A DNA stretch of 64,000 nucleotides from Nostoc sp. T09 (lineage in GTDB: Bacteria; Cyanobacteriota; Cyanobacteriia; Cyanobacteriales; Nostocaceae), in the NCBI RefSeq assembly GCF_002154695.1, contig NZ_MTAV01000014.1, positions 94,138 to 158,137 of the forward strand, given 5' to 3'. Positions within the stretch are counted from its first letter, which is position 1; each line of letters begins with the position of its first letter. Of the stretch, positions 54,554-63,579 are shown piece by piece. Under the pieces are notes generated by a model. That model saw only the letters and a list, made by a program, of their open reading frames with translations. It was not told the origin of the DNA and ran no database searches. Position numbers and translations under genes: made by a program.

Positions 54554-56356
54554 TCAGAAACCTATTGGCGAACCTTCCCCCCGAGGATCGGCTGCTCCCT
54601 CTAACGTGTTATCTGCCGTCACGACGATCGCATTAGCATTGCCCCAAGGAGTTGCTTCTTTAATGTTGTGCCCGCGATCGCGCAAATTCTGTAAAGTGAC
54701 AGCATCTAAACCCCAAGGTTCTACGCGCAACTCATCGGGAAGCCACTGGTGATGTATGCGTGAAGCAGAAACTGCTGCACCAGCATCCATGCCATATTCC
54801 AACACGTTGAGGATAACTTGCAACACTTGGGTAATGATAGTACTACCACCAGGCGCACCTACTGCCATGCGTAAGTGACCGTTTTCGGTGACAATTGTGG
54901 GTGTCATGCTAGATAGTGGCGTTTTGCGAGGTGCGATCGCATTCGCTTCGCTACCAACCAAACCAAAATAATTAGGGACTCCCGGTGCAACTGCAAAATC
55001 ATCCATCTCGTTGTTCAGCATAATTCCAGTTCCTGGTGTTACCACACCAGCACCAAAGCCAAGGTTAATTGTAAAAGTTAGACTGACGGCATTGTGCTGT
55101 GCATCCACAACTGTCAGATGGCTGGTTTCGGAAGACTCGTATTTAGAACAAGCAGACAGTAGGGTAAAAGAACATTTTGATTGTTGAATTGTTTCAAGCC
55201 CAGGCTTCACCTCAGTTGAGGGTTGAGCTACTTTCATGTTGATTTGTTGACGCCGTTTTTTAGCGTAGACTGTGCTGATGAGTGGCTGTACAGGGACTTT
55301 GACAAAATCGGGATCGCCTAAATATTGCGAGCGATCGGCGTAAGCAATCTTCATCGCCTCCGCCATTAAATGTAAAGCATCAGGGTGATGCCATCCCCAG
55401 GATTTTAAATCGCTGTCCCCAATTATGTTTAAAATCTGCAATAGGTGAACCCCTCCCGAAGAAGGAGGTGGCATAGAGCAGACTTTAGCTTGATGAAAAT
55501 TACTACAAATAGGAGTACGCCAGATTGGTTTGTAAGCTTTCAAGTCTGCCAGAGTAATTAGACCACCGTTTTTTGCCATATCTGCGGCGATCGCTTGGGC
55601 AATATTGCCAGTATAAAAACTTTGGGGATTCTGGGCAATTGACTTTAAAGTTTTAGCTAAATCACGCTGTACTAATTTTTCTCCTGGTTGGTAATATTCG
55701 CCATTGCGAGTGAATATTTCCCGCGCCGCCGGATTGCTGAGAATTACCTGTTTGCGATCCTCGTAGGCTGGTAAAGAACGGAAAGTTACCAAACGACTAA
55801 GAGTAAAGCCATCTTGAGCGAGAGCGATCGCAGGCTGTACCACTTCTCGCCAAGGCAGCTTACCATAACGACGATGCACTTCATACATTCCCGCCACCGT
55901 CCCTGGTGTCGCTACAGCTAAATAACCATTCACACTTGCATTTGGACGCACCTTACCTTGTGCATCTAAGTACATATTTTTTGTAGCATTTAGCGGTGCG
56001 CGTTCCCGGAAATCCAGCGCTTTCATCTCGCCAGTTTTCTCGGAATGCATCAGCAAAAATCCACCGCCGCCAATTCCCGCAGAAAAAGGCTCTACCACAG
56101 AAATTGCGAAGGTTGTGGCGACTGCCGCATCAACTGCATTGCCACCCTTGCGTAACATAGAAATACCTGCCTCACTTGCTAAGGGATGCGCTGATACCAC
56201 CATCCCTTTTTTGTTGCGTAGAGGTATCGTAAAGGCAGCTGATACAACTTGGCACTGAAGCAGAACGCTAAGAGAAAAGACCGCGATCGCAACTCGTTTA
56301 TATTTAGTAAAAACACGCATTTTGAAGCAATATAAAGAATATTTCTCAGCGTACAT
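54554..56356 (-). CDS. ggt: Gamma-glutamyltransferase
   Basis: Ntn-hydrolase that cleaves the gamma-glutamyl bond of glutathione, about 600 aa, made as a proenzyme. N-terminal signal anchor (RVAIAVFSLSVLLQCQVVSA) points to the periplasm. The large subunit opens GMVVSAHPLASEAGISMLRKGGNAVDAAVAT; the self-cleavage site is at ETSHLTVVDA, with Thr as nucleophile, and the small subunit keeps GTGIMLNNEMDDF and APGGSTII. The ATG at 56356 has AAGG at 7-nt spacing. Next gene upstream on the same strand is a phytochelatin synthase-like protease, also a glutathione-cleaving enzyme. Confidence 0.93.
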   Translation of the reverse strand: MYAEKYSLYCFKMRVFTKYKRVAIAVFSLSVLLQCQVVSAAFTIPLRNKKGMVVSAHPLASEAGISMLRKGGNAVDAAVATTFAISVVEPFSAGIGGGGFLLMHSEKTGEMKALDFRERAPLNATKNMYLDAQGKVRPNASVNGYLAVATPGTVAGMYEVHRRYGKLPWREVVQPAIALAQDGFTLSRLVTFRSLPAYEDRKQVILSNPAAREIFTRNGEYYQPGEKLVQRDLAKTLKSIAQNPQSFYTGNIAQAIAADMAKNGGLITLADLKAYKPIWRTPICSNFHQAKVCSMPPPSSGGVHLLQILNIIGDSDLKSWGWHHPDALHLMAEAMKIAYADRSQYLGDPDFVKVPVQPLISTVYAKKRRQQINMKVAQPSTEVKPGLETIQQSKCSFTLLSACSKYESSETSHLTVVDAQHNAVSLTFTINLGFGAGVVTPGTGIMLNNEMDDFAVAPGVPNYFGLVGSEANAIAPRKTPLSSMTPTIVTENGHLRMAVGAPGGSTIITQVLQVILNVLEYGMDAGAAVSASRIHHQWLPDELRVEPWGLDAVTLQNLRDRGHNIKEATPWGNANAIVVTADNTLEGAADPRGEGSPIGF

Positions 56357-56550
56357 GGAAATACCTTTTATGCCCAAGTTTTATTGATTCAATATAAATT
56401 TAGTTCAATCAATTTTGGAACCCAAACTAGAGACTTGGCATAATTTTTGCTGCTACTATGCTGTAGGTAACTGGCATAGTACCCAAAAATGCCTAAATTT
56501 TGTCTTGTAAATTTTACTCAAACTAGATTTATCCAAGCTTGATAAAGCTA

Positions 56551-57270
56551 TTAATTCTTACTCACAAAGACAAATCCTCTTGTTTTACCTGAAGACTGAT
56601 CGAGGGTTGCCATTGCCTTCCACAGTTCTTCTGCTTTAACCCAAACAGGCGGATATTTGTAGCGAGAAACATCTAGGATTAAAAATCTATCTGTTTGTCT
56701 ATTATATGCAGCTAAGGGAGAAATATGACCACCTTTTTCCTGACCAATTGCCTTGCGTAAATAATTAGCTATAAGGAAATTACCAGGTTGTTGTAAATTT
56801 TCTGATGCTAGTTTACGAAAGTTATCTAAACTAATATCGGCAGCATGGTAAACTCTAACTTTTAAACCGTAACTTCCTAATAACCCTCCTAACTGATCTA
56901 ACGTCATACCGTTACGAGAGACATCCTCAGCCGCGATCACTGTTTTAGTTTTTTCATTGCTAAAAAAGTTTTCTTGGGTAAACACTCGATATGGTTTGTA
57001 TTGTGTTGCTTCTGGTGCAGGAATTCCCAAGCTGTTCAGCACCATCACAATACTTGCAACTCCACAATAGGCTTGATTATTTTGGGTAACAAACTGGCTA
57101 CTAAGCGGAAAAAAATCTTCTCTCGATTGACTTTCAATTAATAATGTTTCACCTTCTTGTGAGTTGAAATTAATTAAATTAGGCGGAAGAGAAAGTGTCT
57201 GAGCTAATACAGTTCCGCTACTCAAACAAACACCTAATAAGAAAAATCTGATAAATAATTTTGGAATCAT
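56551..57270 (-). CDS. Phytochelatin synthase-like glutathione peptidase
   Basis: Papain-like Cys protease of the prokaryotic phytochelatin synthase family, 239 aa. The catalytic triad is intact: Cys69 (QAYCGVASIVMVLNSLGI), His182 (KGGHISPLAAYN) and Asp200 (FLILDVSRYKYPPVW). Characterised Nostoc relatives of this size mainly remove glycine from glutathione, giving gamma-Glu-Cys, and make little phytochelatin. It has a signal peptide (LFIRFFLLGVCLSSGTVLA) so acts outside the cytoplasm. Same strand as and 194 bp upstream of the ggt gene; both degrade glutathione. Confidence 0.92.
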   Translation of the reverse strand: MIPKLFIRFFLLGVCLSSGTVLAQTLSLPPNLINFNSQEGETLLIESQSREDFFPLSSQFVTQNNQAYCGVASIVMVLNSLGIPAPEATQYKPYRVFTQENFFSNEKTKTVIAAEDVSRNGMTLDQLGGLLGSYGLKVRVYHAADISLDNFRKLASENLQQPGNFLIANYLRKAIGQEKGGHISPLAAYNRQTDRFLILDVSRYKYPPVWVKAEELWKAMATLDQSSGKTRGFVFVSKN

Positions 57271-57645
57271 ATTTTAAAATCCAGTAAAGTTATACAGCTA
57301 TCCAATTTGATTTGTAAAAATCACTCATAGAGGTTGGAAATACGGAACAGAAAAGAAGAGAAATTAAAGTATAAGGAATTTGTTCAAAAATCAAATAAGA
57401 ATTTTATATGAGCGTTTGATTTTATTTAGTATAAATTCTGATTAAAGTAGGAAGCACTTATACAAATATGAATTTGTATTAAATTATTTCCTATTATTAA
57501 ATACAAAAAAATTTAGGCTGTGGGTGGTTTACAGATTTGCCCCCTGTAATTAGAAGACACTGATTCTCAAACCTTGGCAGCAAAAGGCTTGCTTCGCGTC
57601 TTTGCGTAATCTTCTATCAGAGGGCGTTTTCCTACTCGATCCCAA
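57271..57645. other. AT-rich spacer
   Basis: About 375 bp between the phytochelatin synthase-like gene and the GH57 gene, no gene or repeat recognised. Confidence 0.4.
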
Positions 57646-59880
57646 TTAAGGAACTTCAATTGGAATTAAAGCATTTTCTGGCAGATAGCCGCAGAACTGC
57701 CCTTCATCTGACAATACAAAAATCAGACGTAGGGGGTAATCTGGTGGAACTTGTAAATCTGCCCACGGTATCGCCACTTCTAAACAAGTGTTAAAAGCTA
57801 CTTGAGCGCGGCTAAACCGGGGATGCCATTGATAATTGTCTGCCGCTTCCCGAAACTGAATCGATTGCGTTAGTAAGTTAATCTCCAGATGGTGATGAAA
57901 CAGGTAATTAACTGGCGCGGTATCTGGCACATCTGCCAAGGGAATTGGACTATTAAGCATGGTTTTGTCAGGATAGAACCATAGCAAATTCAACTCTGCT
58001 GGAAAACCTCTCCCTGGGACAACGCCACTTTTTAAGTCCACTCGCAAATAAAAATTCAGGTGATCTACCCCATACCAAAGCCGCTGGATGGGACTGCTGC
58101 TGTGCATTGTTCCCCGTGCGCCGCCTATTTCGATGCGTCCAGCTTTGTCCCAGTCCTGTTCATCACCCTTACCATCAATGACAGGATGAATAAACCCTTG
58201 TGGAGTATGGTCTGTCCGCGCTGCGTGTACCTCTACTGGTTGCCTGAGATAGGGTGGTACAGGTTCATTTAACGCCTTGTAAATGCCATAGAGATGTTCC
58301 CGAAACAACTGGTCAAAAATTGCATCCTGATTTGAGGAATGTCCTTCGCCAAACCACCAGAACCAGTCAGAACCTTCTGCGGCATACAAAGCTTCCCATG
58401 CTTCCGGGTTATTTTCTTCTGTCGCCTCTGGGTGACTTGCAAGAGTTTCCCTAGCTTGTGTGAGGTAGTCCCAAGCACGATTTTTGGCAGGGTCGCCAAT
58501 CCAGGTGGTAAAGCTGCCATCTACCCAAGAACCGCTATGTAGTTGTTCTCCGGGGATAGTTGCTGTGGCGGGAAATTGTTCTAGAAATTCGGAGACGGTG
58601 ACAAGTTTTAGGTGGGGTTCGTTGCTGAGGGTTTGATATAAGGCTTCTAGGAAAGGTTTGCCGTCTTGGGGATAAAATTCCCAGCAATTTTCTCCATCCA
58701 AGGCAATGGTAACTAACCAAGGTTGGTCACTTTGCCTGTCTCTTTGCATTTTAGCGATCGCTTGTAGGTGTCCTACTAAATCTGCTGCTGCCTGTTTTGC
58801 TGGCATTGCTCCATAAGTAAAGCCAATCAAATCTGATAATCTGTGATCGCGAAATACAATTGCTAAATCACCTGCTGGAGTTTCTAGGCGATAGGGTCGG
58901 TATAGTAGTTCTGGTTCCTCAACATTCCCCGCCCCATCGCGATGGAAAAAGTGTTTCAGCGTCCATCCTAAGACAGCTTCATCCGAGCAAATCCACTTAA
59001 AACCTTGTTTAATAATATACGGTAATATTTCTGGACTAACTGACTGTTCTGAAGGCCATAAACCACGCGGTTCCTGCCCAAAGCGGTCTGTATATAACTC
59101 CCAAGCTTTTTCTAAGTGGCGGGGAATGTCTTCTGCCCACTGGAAGCGTCGTTCTGGCAAATTCATCTGCGGTACAGCGACGCGACCGGAATTTGTATCA
59201 GCTAGTAAGGGCAAAATCGGGTGGGTGTAGGGGGTAGTTGTGACTTCTAGCTGCCCTGCTGCTTGCATTTTCCGGTGTTGGGGGATAATGCGGCTGAGAA
59301 TTTCTCTTTGTTTAGAATAAATGCGTTGGCGATCGCTTAAAGTAAAATTTCGACCTTGCTTTAACCAACTGGCAATTTCTGGGTCGTCCCAAAACAGCGG
59401 ATCGATCCACGCCAAATTGTGCCAAGCTAGCAAATCGCTGTAATCTTGCAGTTGCCAATTCTCCAAACACCAAGCTTGACCTTGTTCCTGCCTTTGATGA
59501 TACAACTGGCCATAGCGAGGATGGGGGTCAATCAAGGTGTGATGATTGGCATCAAAAAAGTGTTGGACAATAAATTCCCGCTGTTGCTGAGTTAGTTGTT
59601 CCGCTGGTGTCAAACTGGCTGTGAGATAGGGATCGAAAGCCGTACCCGCAATGTAATCTTCCAGTTGCAATATCAGAGATGGAACCAAATTAACTGTTTG
59701 GTGTAACTTCGGATACCGCTCTAGGAGTAACACCAAATCCAGATAATCCTTGGTGCCATGCAACCTGACCCAAGGTAAGCGGTACTGTTGGCTGGAAGAT
59801 AACGAAACGCCGCTGCCAGGAGATTTGTACAGCGGCTGATGTTGATGCCAGATAAAGGCGACGTAAAGAGGTTGGGTCAT
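57646..59880 (-). CDS. Glycoside hydrolase family 57 protein
   Basis: Alpha-glucan-active enzyme, 744 aa from the ATG at 59880 (MTQPLYVAF). GH57 conserved regions: VAFIWHQHQPLYK at the N-terminus, GLWPSEQSVS containing the nucleophile Glu, WICSDEAVLGW, and TIALDGENCWEFYP with the acid/base Asp. A C-terminal beta-rich domain (about 560-744) may bind glucan. Such proteins in cyanobacteria act on glycogen as amylase, branching or glucanotransferase enzymes. Longer upstream frame (MPNTLLFP) is possible but lies in repeat sequence. Confidence 0.9.
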   Translation of the reverse strand: MTQPLYVAFIWHQHQPLYKSPGSGVSLSSSQQYRLPWVRLHGTKDYLDLVLLLERYPKLHQTVNLVPSLILQLEDYIAGTAFDPYLTASLTPAEQLTQQQREFIVQHFFDANHHTLIDPHPRYGQLYHQRQEQGQAWCLENWQLQDYSDLLAWHNLAWIDPLFWDDPEIASWLKQGRNFTLSDRQRIYSKQREILSRIIPQHRKMQAAGQLEVTTTPYTHPILPLLADTNSGRVAVPQMNLPERRFQWAEDIPRHLEKAWELYTDRFGQEPRGLWPSEQSVSPEILPYIIKQGFKWICSDEAVLGWTLKHFFHRDGAGNVEEPELLYRPYRLETPAGDLAIVFRDHRLSDLIGFTYGAMPAKQAAADLVGHLQAIAKMQRDRQSDQPWLVTIALDGENCWEFYPQDGKPFLEALYQTLSNEPHLKLVTVSEFLEQFPATATIPGEQLHSGSWVDGSFTTWIGDPAKNRAWDYLTQARETLASHPEATEENNPEAWEALYAAEGSDWFWWFGEGHSSNQDAIFDQLFREHLYGIYKALNEPVPPYLRQPVEVHAARTDHTPQGFIHPVIDGKGDEQDWDKAGRIEIGGARGTMHSSSPIQRLWYGVDHLNFYLRVDLKSGVVPGRGFPAELNLLWFYPDKTMLNSPIPLADVPDTAPVNYLFHHHLEINLLTQSIQFREAADNYQWHPRFSRAQVAFNTCLEVAIPWADLQVPPDYPLRLIFVLSDEGQFCGYLPENALIPIEVP

Positions 59881-59884
59881 AGGG

Positions 59885-60046
59885 AATAATAGGGTATTGG
59901 GCAATGGGGATTGGGGATTGGGGATAAGGGGTATTGGGGATTGGATACTGAGTACTAAGATTGGGGATTGATAATTAGGAAAAGAATTTTCCCGTCCCTA
60001 GCCTCTAGCCCCTAGCCCCTATTCCCTAATCCCCAGCACCCAGTCC
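59885..60046. repeat. Tandem GGGGATT / CCCCTAG repeat tract
   Basis: Repeats of TTGGGGATTGGGGAT type on the left half and CCTAGCCCCTAGCCCC on the right half, arranged as an imperfect inverted pair between the Nfu and GH57 genes. Typical short tandem repeat of heterocystous cyanobacteria. Confidence 0.75.
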
Positions 60047-60277
60047 CTAGATAACTTGCTCTACTTCAGCAATTTCGGGAATCATTTCCCGCAGGCGGCG
60101 CTCAATACCCATTCTTAAGGTCATGGTAGAGCTAGGACAAGAACCGCAAGCTCCTTGCAACCGCAATTTGACCACAGGCCCATCCAGTTCTACTAATTCC
60201 ACGTTGCCGCCATCAGACATTAGGTAAGGGCGCATTTCATCTAATACAGTTTCTACGTTGTCAGTTGTCAGTTCCAT
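60047..60277 (-). CDS. NifU-like (Nfu) iron-sulfur scaffold protein
   Basis: A 76-aa single Nfu domain that assembles and passes on Fe-S clusters. The CxxC pair is Cys44/Cys47 in [22 protein letters not shown]-terminal [29 protein letters not shown] matches cyanobacterial NfuA/CnfU, which serves photosystem I. Full length for the type; it lacks the N-terminal domain of nitrogenase NifU. Single gene. Confidence 0.93.
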   Translation of the reverse strand: MELTTDNVETVLDEMRPYLMSDGGNVELVELDGPVVKLRLQGACGSCPSSTMTLRMGIERRLREMIPEIAEVEQVI

Positions 60278-60641
60278 AGTTTTAGACCTGTAAGTTAACC
60301 GAGGATATGGGGAATTAGTCTACAGTAGAGCTAAAGCACAACTGTCAAGCTATTTCCCAAAATTTTATTTTCTTGCCTTGTTAAAACGATCCTAGATCTA
60401 ATTGCAGCTAGTTGTTAGTTATTGGTAGCCAGTTATCTGTTTGTGATGACTTTAGGCTATAGCAAAAATCTCTAAATCTAGAAGCTGTATTGGATGATAT
60501 CTCTAATCTTGTGCCGCTGTACTGTACTAGCTTTATGAGTATTCGAGTTGCGGAATACCGCATTGTAGCGACTCGCATTGTAGCTAGCAGTAGCCGATCA
60601 ATTCTTAAATCTAATTGAGAATTCTAACATTAGACACTTGA
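60278..60641. other. Spacer with a short repeated motif
   Basis: About 360 bp without a gene. Contains GCATTGTAGCGAC and GCATTGTAGCTAG close together (60561-60590). Nothing else recognised. Confidence 0.4.
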
Positions 60642-62402
60642 CTAACAGATGCTATTTTGTAGATCGTTGTCAGTGGATGTAACGAGTACTGGCTGTTGAT
60701 ACAAGGGTACTGTAAATGTCACTGTGGAGCCAAGTCCTTCACCTAGACTATAAAAATGTACCTCACCACCCATTGCCTCTACTAGCTTCTGGGAGATTGC
60801 CAATCCCAAACCTGTACCACCATACTGGCGGGTGCGAGAGCCATCAACTTGAGAAAATAATTGAAATAGTTTATCTTGTTTGTCTAAAGAAACACCAATA
60901 CCAGTGTCTGCTACGCGTACTCTCACCATGCCAGGGTATTCTTGCCCTTGGAGTTTTGCCTTTTTGATGGCGATATCGGCGCTGATAGTTATACCGCCTT
61001 CTTGGGTAAATTTAATGGCATTACCTACTAAATTGAGCATTACTTGTAGCAGCCGTTGGTAATTGCCTTGAACAATAATTTCATCTGAGGTAATAGGCAT
61101 TTGCATCCGGAAGCTCAGGTTTCTCATCTCGGCTTGAGGACGCATAAAATTGTCTACATCACCGAATAACTCAGCTAATTGAACAGGAGCACAATCTAGG
61201 TCCATTTTGCCAGCTTCGATTTTGGCAATGTCCAAGATATCGTTGATGATGTTCAGCAAATGAATCGATAAGTGGTGAGCCTCTTTGAGAAATTGATGTT
61301 GTTCTTCGGGATCGTCTGCCATCCCCTCCAAAATCAGCTTCAAAAATCCAATCATGCCGTTAAGAGGAGTACGAATTTCATGGGAGACATTGGCAAGAAA
61401 CTCGCTTTTAAGACGGGAGGCATCTTCAGCTTTTTGACGGGCTGCTTCTAGTTCTTTGTATAAAGTAGCATGAGCGATCGCTGTTCCCAGCTGATCCGCG
61501 ACCTCTTTGGCTAGTTCGATTTCTGCATCTGTCAACGGGTAGCATTCATCCCGCAGATTCAATGCTACCAATCCATTTGCTTGGTCTTGATAGGATGTAG
61601 CCACCACTAAAATTTTCTGGTGTGGACAAAGACTATATCCTGGTACTTCCATGACTATCGGTTCTAAGGTAGCCAAGGCTTGGGCAAAGGCAGGCTCAGT
61701 ACCTAAATCTATGTCTACGCCTAGGAGGGATTTGCACTCTGGCTGGTGATACTCTGCTATTACCCGCACTTTTGGGCTAAAAGGCTGGTAGGGACAAATA
61801 ATACAGCGTTCTAGCCGGAGCACTTTCCCCAAACTATCAACTGTTTGCTGCCAAATAATGTCTAGATCCAGGTTGCGGCGAATATTTTTGGTAATTCGAT
61901 TCACCAGTTTTTGGTGTCGCTGTGAGCGTAAAGCCAACTCTATCTGTGTAGGTGTTTTTGTGATTACATCTACTTTGCCTCTGTTGACTTTAGCTTGCAC
62001 TAAGCGTCCCATTACCAAAACAGTGCTAGCCGCTTTACCCAATTGCGGCATAATCGGAGTGATTACCAATTCCAACTCAAACAACTCCTGGCCGCAACTA
62101 AACCAGCACTGCAATTTTTCCGGCACCAAACTTGTCAAAATCCGGTGCAACCGCTCCAAATAAGCAACCTTATCCACTGGGTCGAAGGTTGCCTCATCAT
62201 TGAACTCATCAATTATTTGGTCAGGATCTAACCCCAGAAGCTCACTGTGCTGCCAACAAAAAGTCAGGTAACGCCCTGATCCATCTTGTGTATATACCAA
62301 CTCAGCTCCTAGAGTTGGTAGCAGGTAATCAGTCGGATTATTAATAGAGTTTCGATTCTGGGAGAATAAGTACGGCAATTGAGAATTGGCAGTAATAGTC
62401 AT
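60642..62402 (-). CDS. GAF-domain sensor histidine kinase
   Basis: Soluble hybrid-type sensor kinase of about 586 aa from the ATG at 62402 (MTITANSQL); an ATG twelve codons upstream is possible. N-terminal PAS-like region (about 25-110, YLTFCWQHSELLGLDPDQII), GAF domain (about 170-310, NIRRNLDLDIIWQQTVDSLGKVLRLERCIICPY), then HisKA with phospho-His341 (FLANVSHEIRTPLNGMIGF) and HATPase with N-box LNLVGNAIKFT, G1 VADTGIGV and G2 GGTGLGLAIS. Fully intact catalytic core. No receiver domain; partner regulator not in the window. Confidence 0.92.
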   Translation of the reverse strand: MTITANSQLPYLFSQNRNSINNPTDYLLPTLGAELVYTQDGSGRYLTFCWQHSELLGLDPDQIIDEFNDEATFDPVDKVAYLERLHRILTSLVPEKLQCWFSCGQELFELELVITPIMPQLGKAASTVLVMGRLVQAKVNRGKVDVITKTPTQIELALRSQRHQKLVNRITKNIRRNLDLDIIWQQTVDSLGKVLRLERCIICPYQPFSPKVRVIAEYHQPECKSLLGVDIDLGTEPAFAQALATLEPIVMEVPGYSLCPHQKILVVATSYQDQANGLVALNLRDECYPLTDAEIELAKEVADQLGTAIAHATLYKELEAARQKAEDASRLKSEFLANVSHEIRTPLNGMIGFLKLILEGMADDPEEQHQFLKEAHHLSIHLLNIINDILDIAKIEAGKMDLDCAPVQLAELFGDVDNFMRPQAEMRNLSFRMQMPITSDEIIVQGNYQRLLQVMLNLVGNAIKFTQEGGITISADIAIKKAKLQGQEYPGMVRVRVADTGIGVSLDKQDKLFQLFSQVDGSRTRQYGGTGLGLAISQKLVEAMGGEVHFYSLGEGLGSTVTFTVPLYQQPVLVTSTDNDLQNSIC

Positions 62403-62572
62403 TATCGAGTTGGATAGACAAATAGCAGCCGACAACATTATTACTAAAGCTGCTTAAAGTTTGGCATAAATTATTACAGCTTTGGAGTTTTTATTTGAAG
62501 TTTTGGTAATTCTGCGAGCCTAAGTTGCAAATTTTACATTTTTTTGATTTTATGTTTACACTTTATTTATAT

Positions 62573-62809
62573 TTAATCGTTCCATTCTCCCCGGGGTGGA
62601 ATAGGAGCGCGTACAGGGGTACGTGTCAGTTCATCATCTCTGGGAACTTCACCCCGCAACCATTGCCGAATCGCTACTTCAATGACTTTACTCGGGTCGT
62701 TAGTTAAATGCTGAATTTGCTCTACTAACTCAGAGTCTAGGCGGACGGCAATTTCTACCTTATCGACTTGTCTGTGTTCCGCATCGGTAGCTTTTTCTTT
62801 CATATTCAT
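62573..62809 (-). CDS. Ribbon-helix-helix-like small protein
   Basis: A 78-aa protein with a possible RHH/CopG-like segment (KVEIAVRLDSELVEQIQHLTNDPSKVIEVAIRQWLRG) and a Pro/Arg-rich tail (TRTPVRAPIPPRGEWND). Such proteins are DNA-binding or antitoxin-like. No toxin gene adjoins it. Starts at ATG 62809 or 62803. Common in Nostocales; role unknown. Confidence 0.7.
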   Translation of the reverse strand: MNMKEKATDAEHRQVDKVEIAVRLDSELVEQIQHLTNDPSKVIEVAIRQWLRGEVPRDDELTRTPVRAPIPPRGEWND

Positions 62810-63579
62810 AGGTTTATATACTCAGAAATTGTTGTGTCAAAAGCTTTGTAACGCAGTACTATTATGAATTTCGGCTTAGTTTACTGACAAATGTAAAAAT
62901 TTATAGTTACATAGTTCCCCGAAATTTTACCAAAGTAACAGCTTCTGCTTGCAAGTGGCAATTTTCATAGAAGTCACCATACAGTAGCTTTCTAGAAGTT
63001 TTGTCAGTAAATCAATTGTTACGGGCAATTACGGGTTAAATTACCCATGATCTCTACACTATGTACTTATACATATTTATTGTACGCTTCTGGTTGATCA
63101 ATACCAGCAGCTAAAAATAGACTTTTACAGATTCTTTTTGCTCGATGAGAAATCAGGCAGTTCCAATGAAACAATTTCACCACAATGCATTGGGCTGAGG
63201 GTATGTACATCGATATTTGACGAAGTAGTATTTCAATACAGAGGACAAGAGGTGAGTCCAGCACTGCAAGAAGATAAGGATTAAAAGACAGATACAGCAA
63301 TTTTCAAGTTAGTGAAGTACAGATCCTAAGCCTCAAACCCAAGCATAAAGACTGTTTTACTTCTAAATTCTGAATTCTAACTCCTGAATTCTGCTGTATA
63401 CGTCTAGAGCCGACTTCTCTTAGGGTAGAAATAACAATTTGAGAAATTTTGCGTCATTCCTGGCAATTTTATGCCAACAGAACCAGAAACGAAACCCAAC
63501 AATTAACGTTTAATGTTGAAAAAAGCACCTCAACAGGAGTTAAGTTGTTTGCTGACGGGGGTTTATCGGAGAAATTCTG
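62810..63579. other. Spacer before the terminal gene
   Basis: About 770 bp, mostly AT-rich. A 77-codon minus-strand frame (63067-63300) has no motif and is not called. An imperfect palindrome (CAACAATTAA / TTTAATGTTG) lies near 63497-63518, 60 bp before the next gene, and may be regulatory. Confidence 0.4.

Noticed and set aside
63067..63300. 77-codon minus-strand frame
   Set aside because: No motif, no ribosome-binding site and no supporting neighbours.
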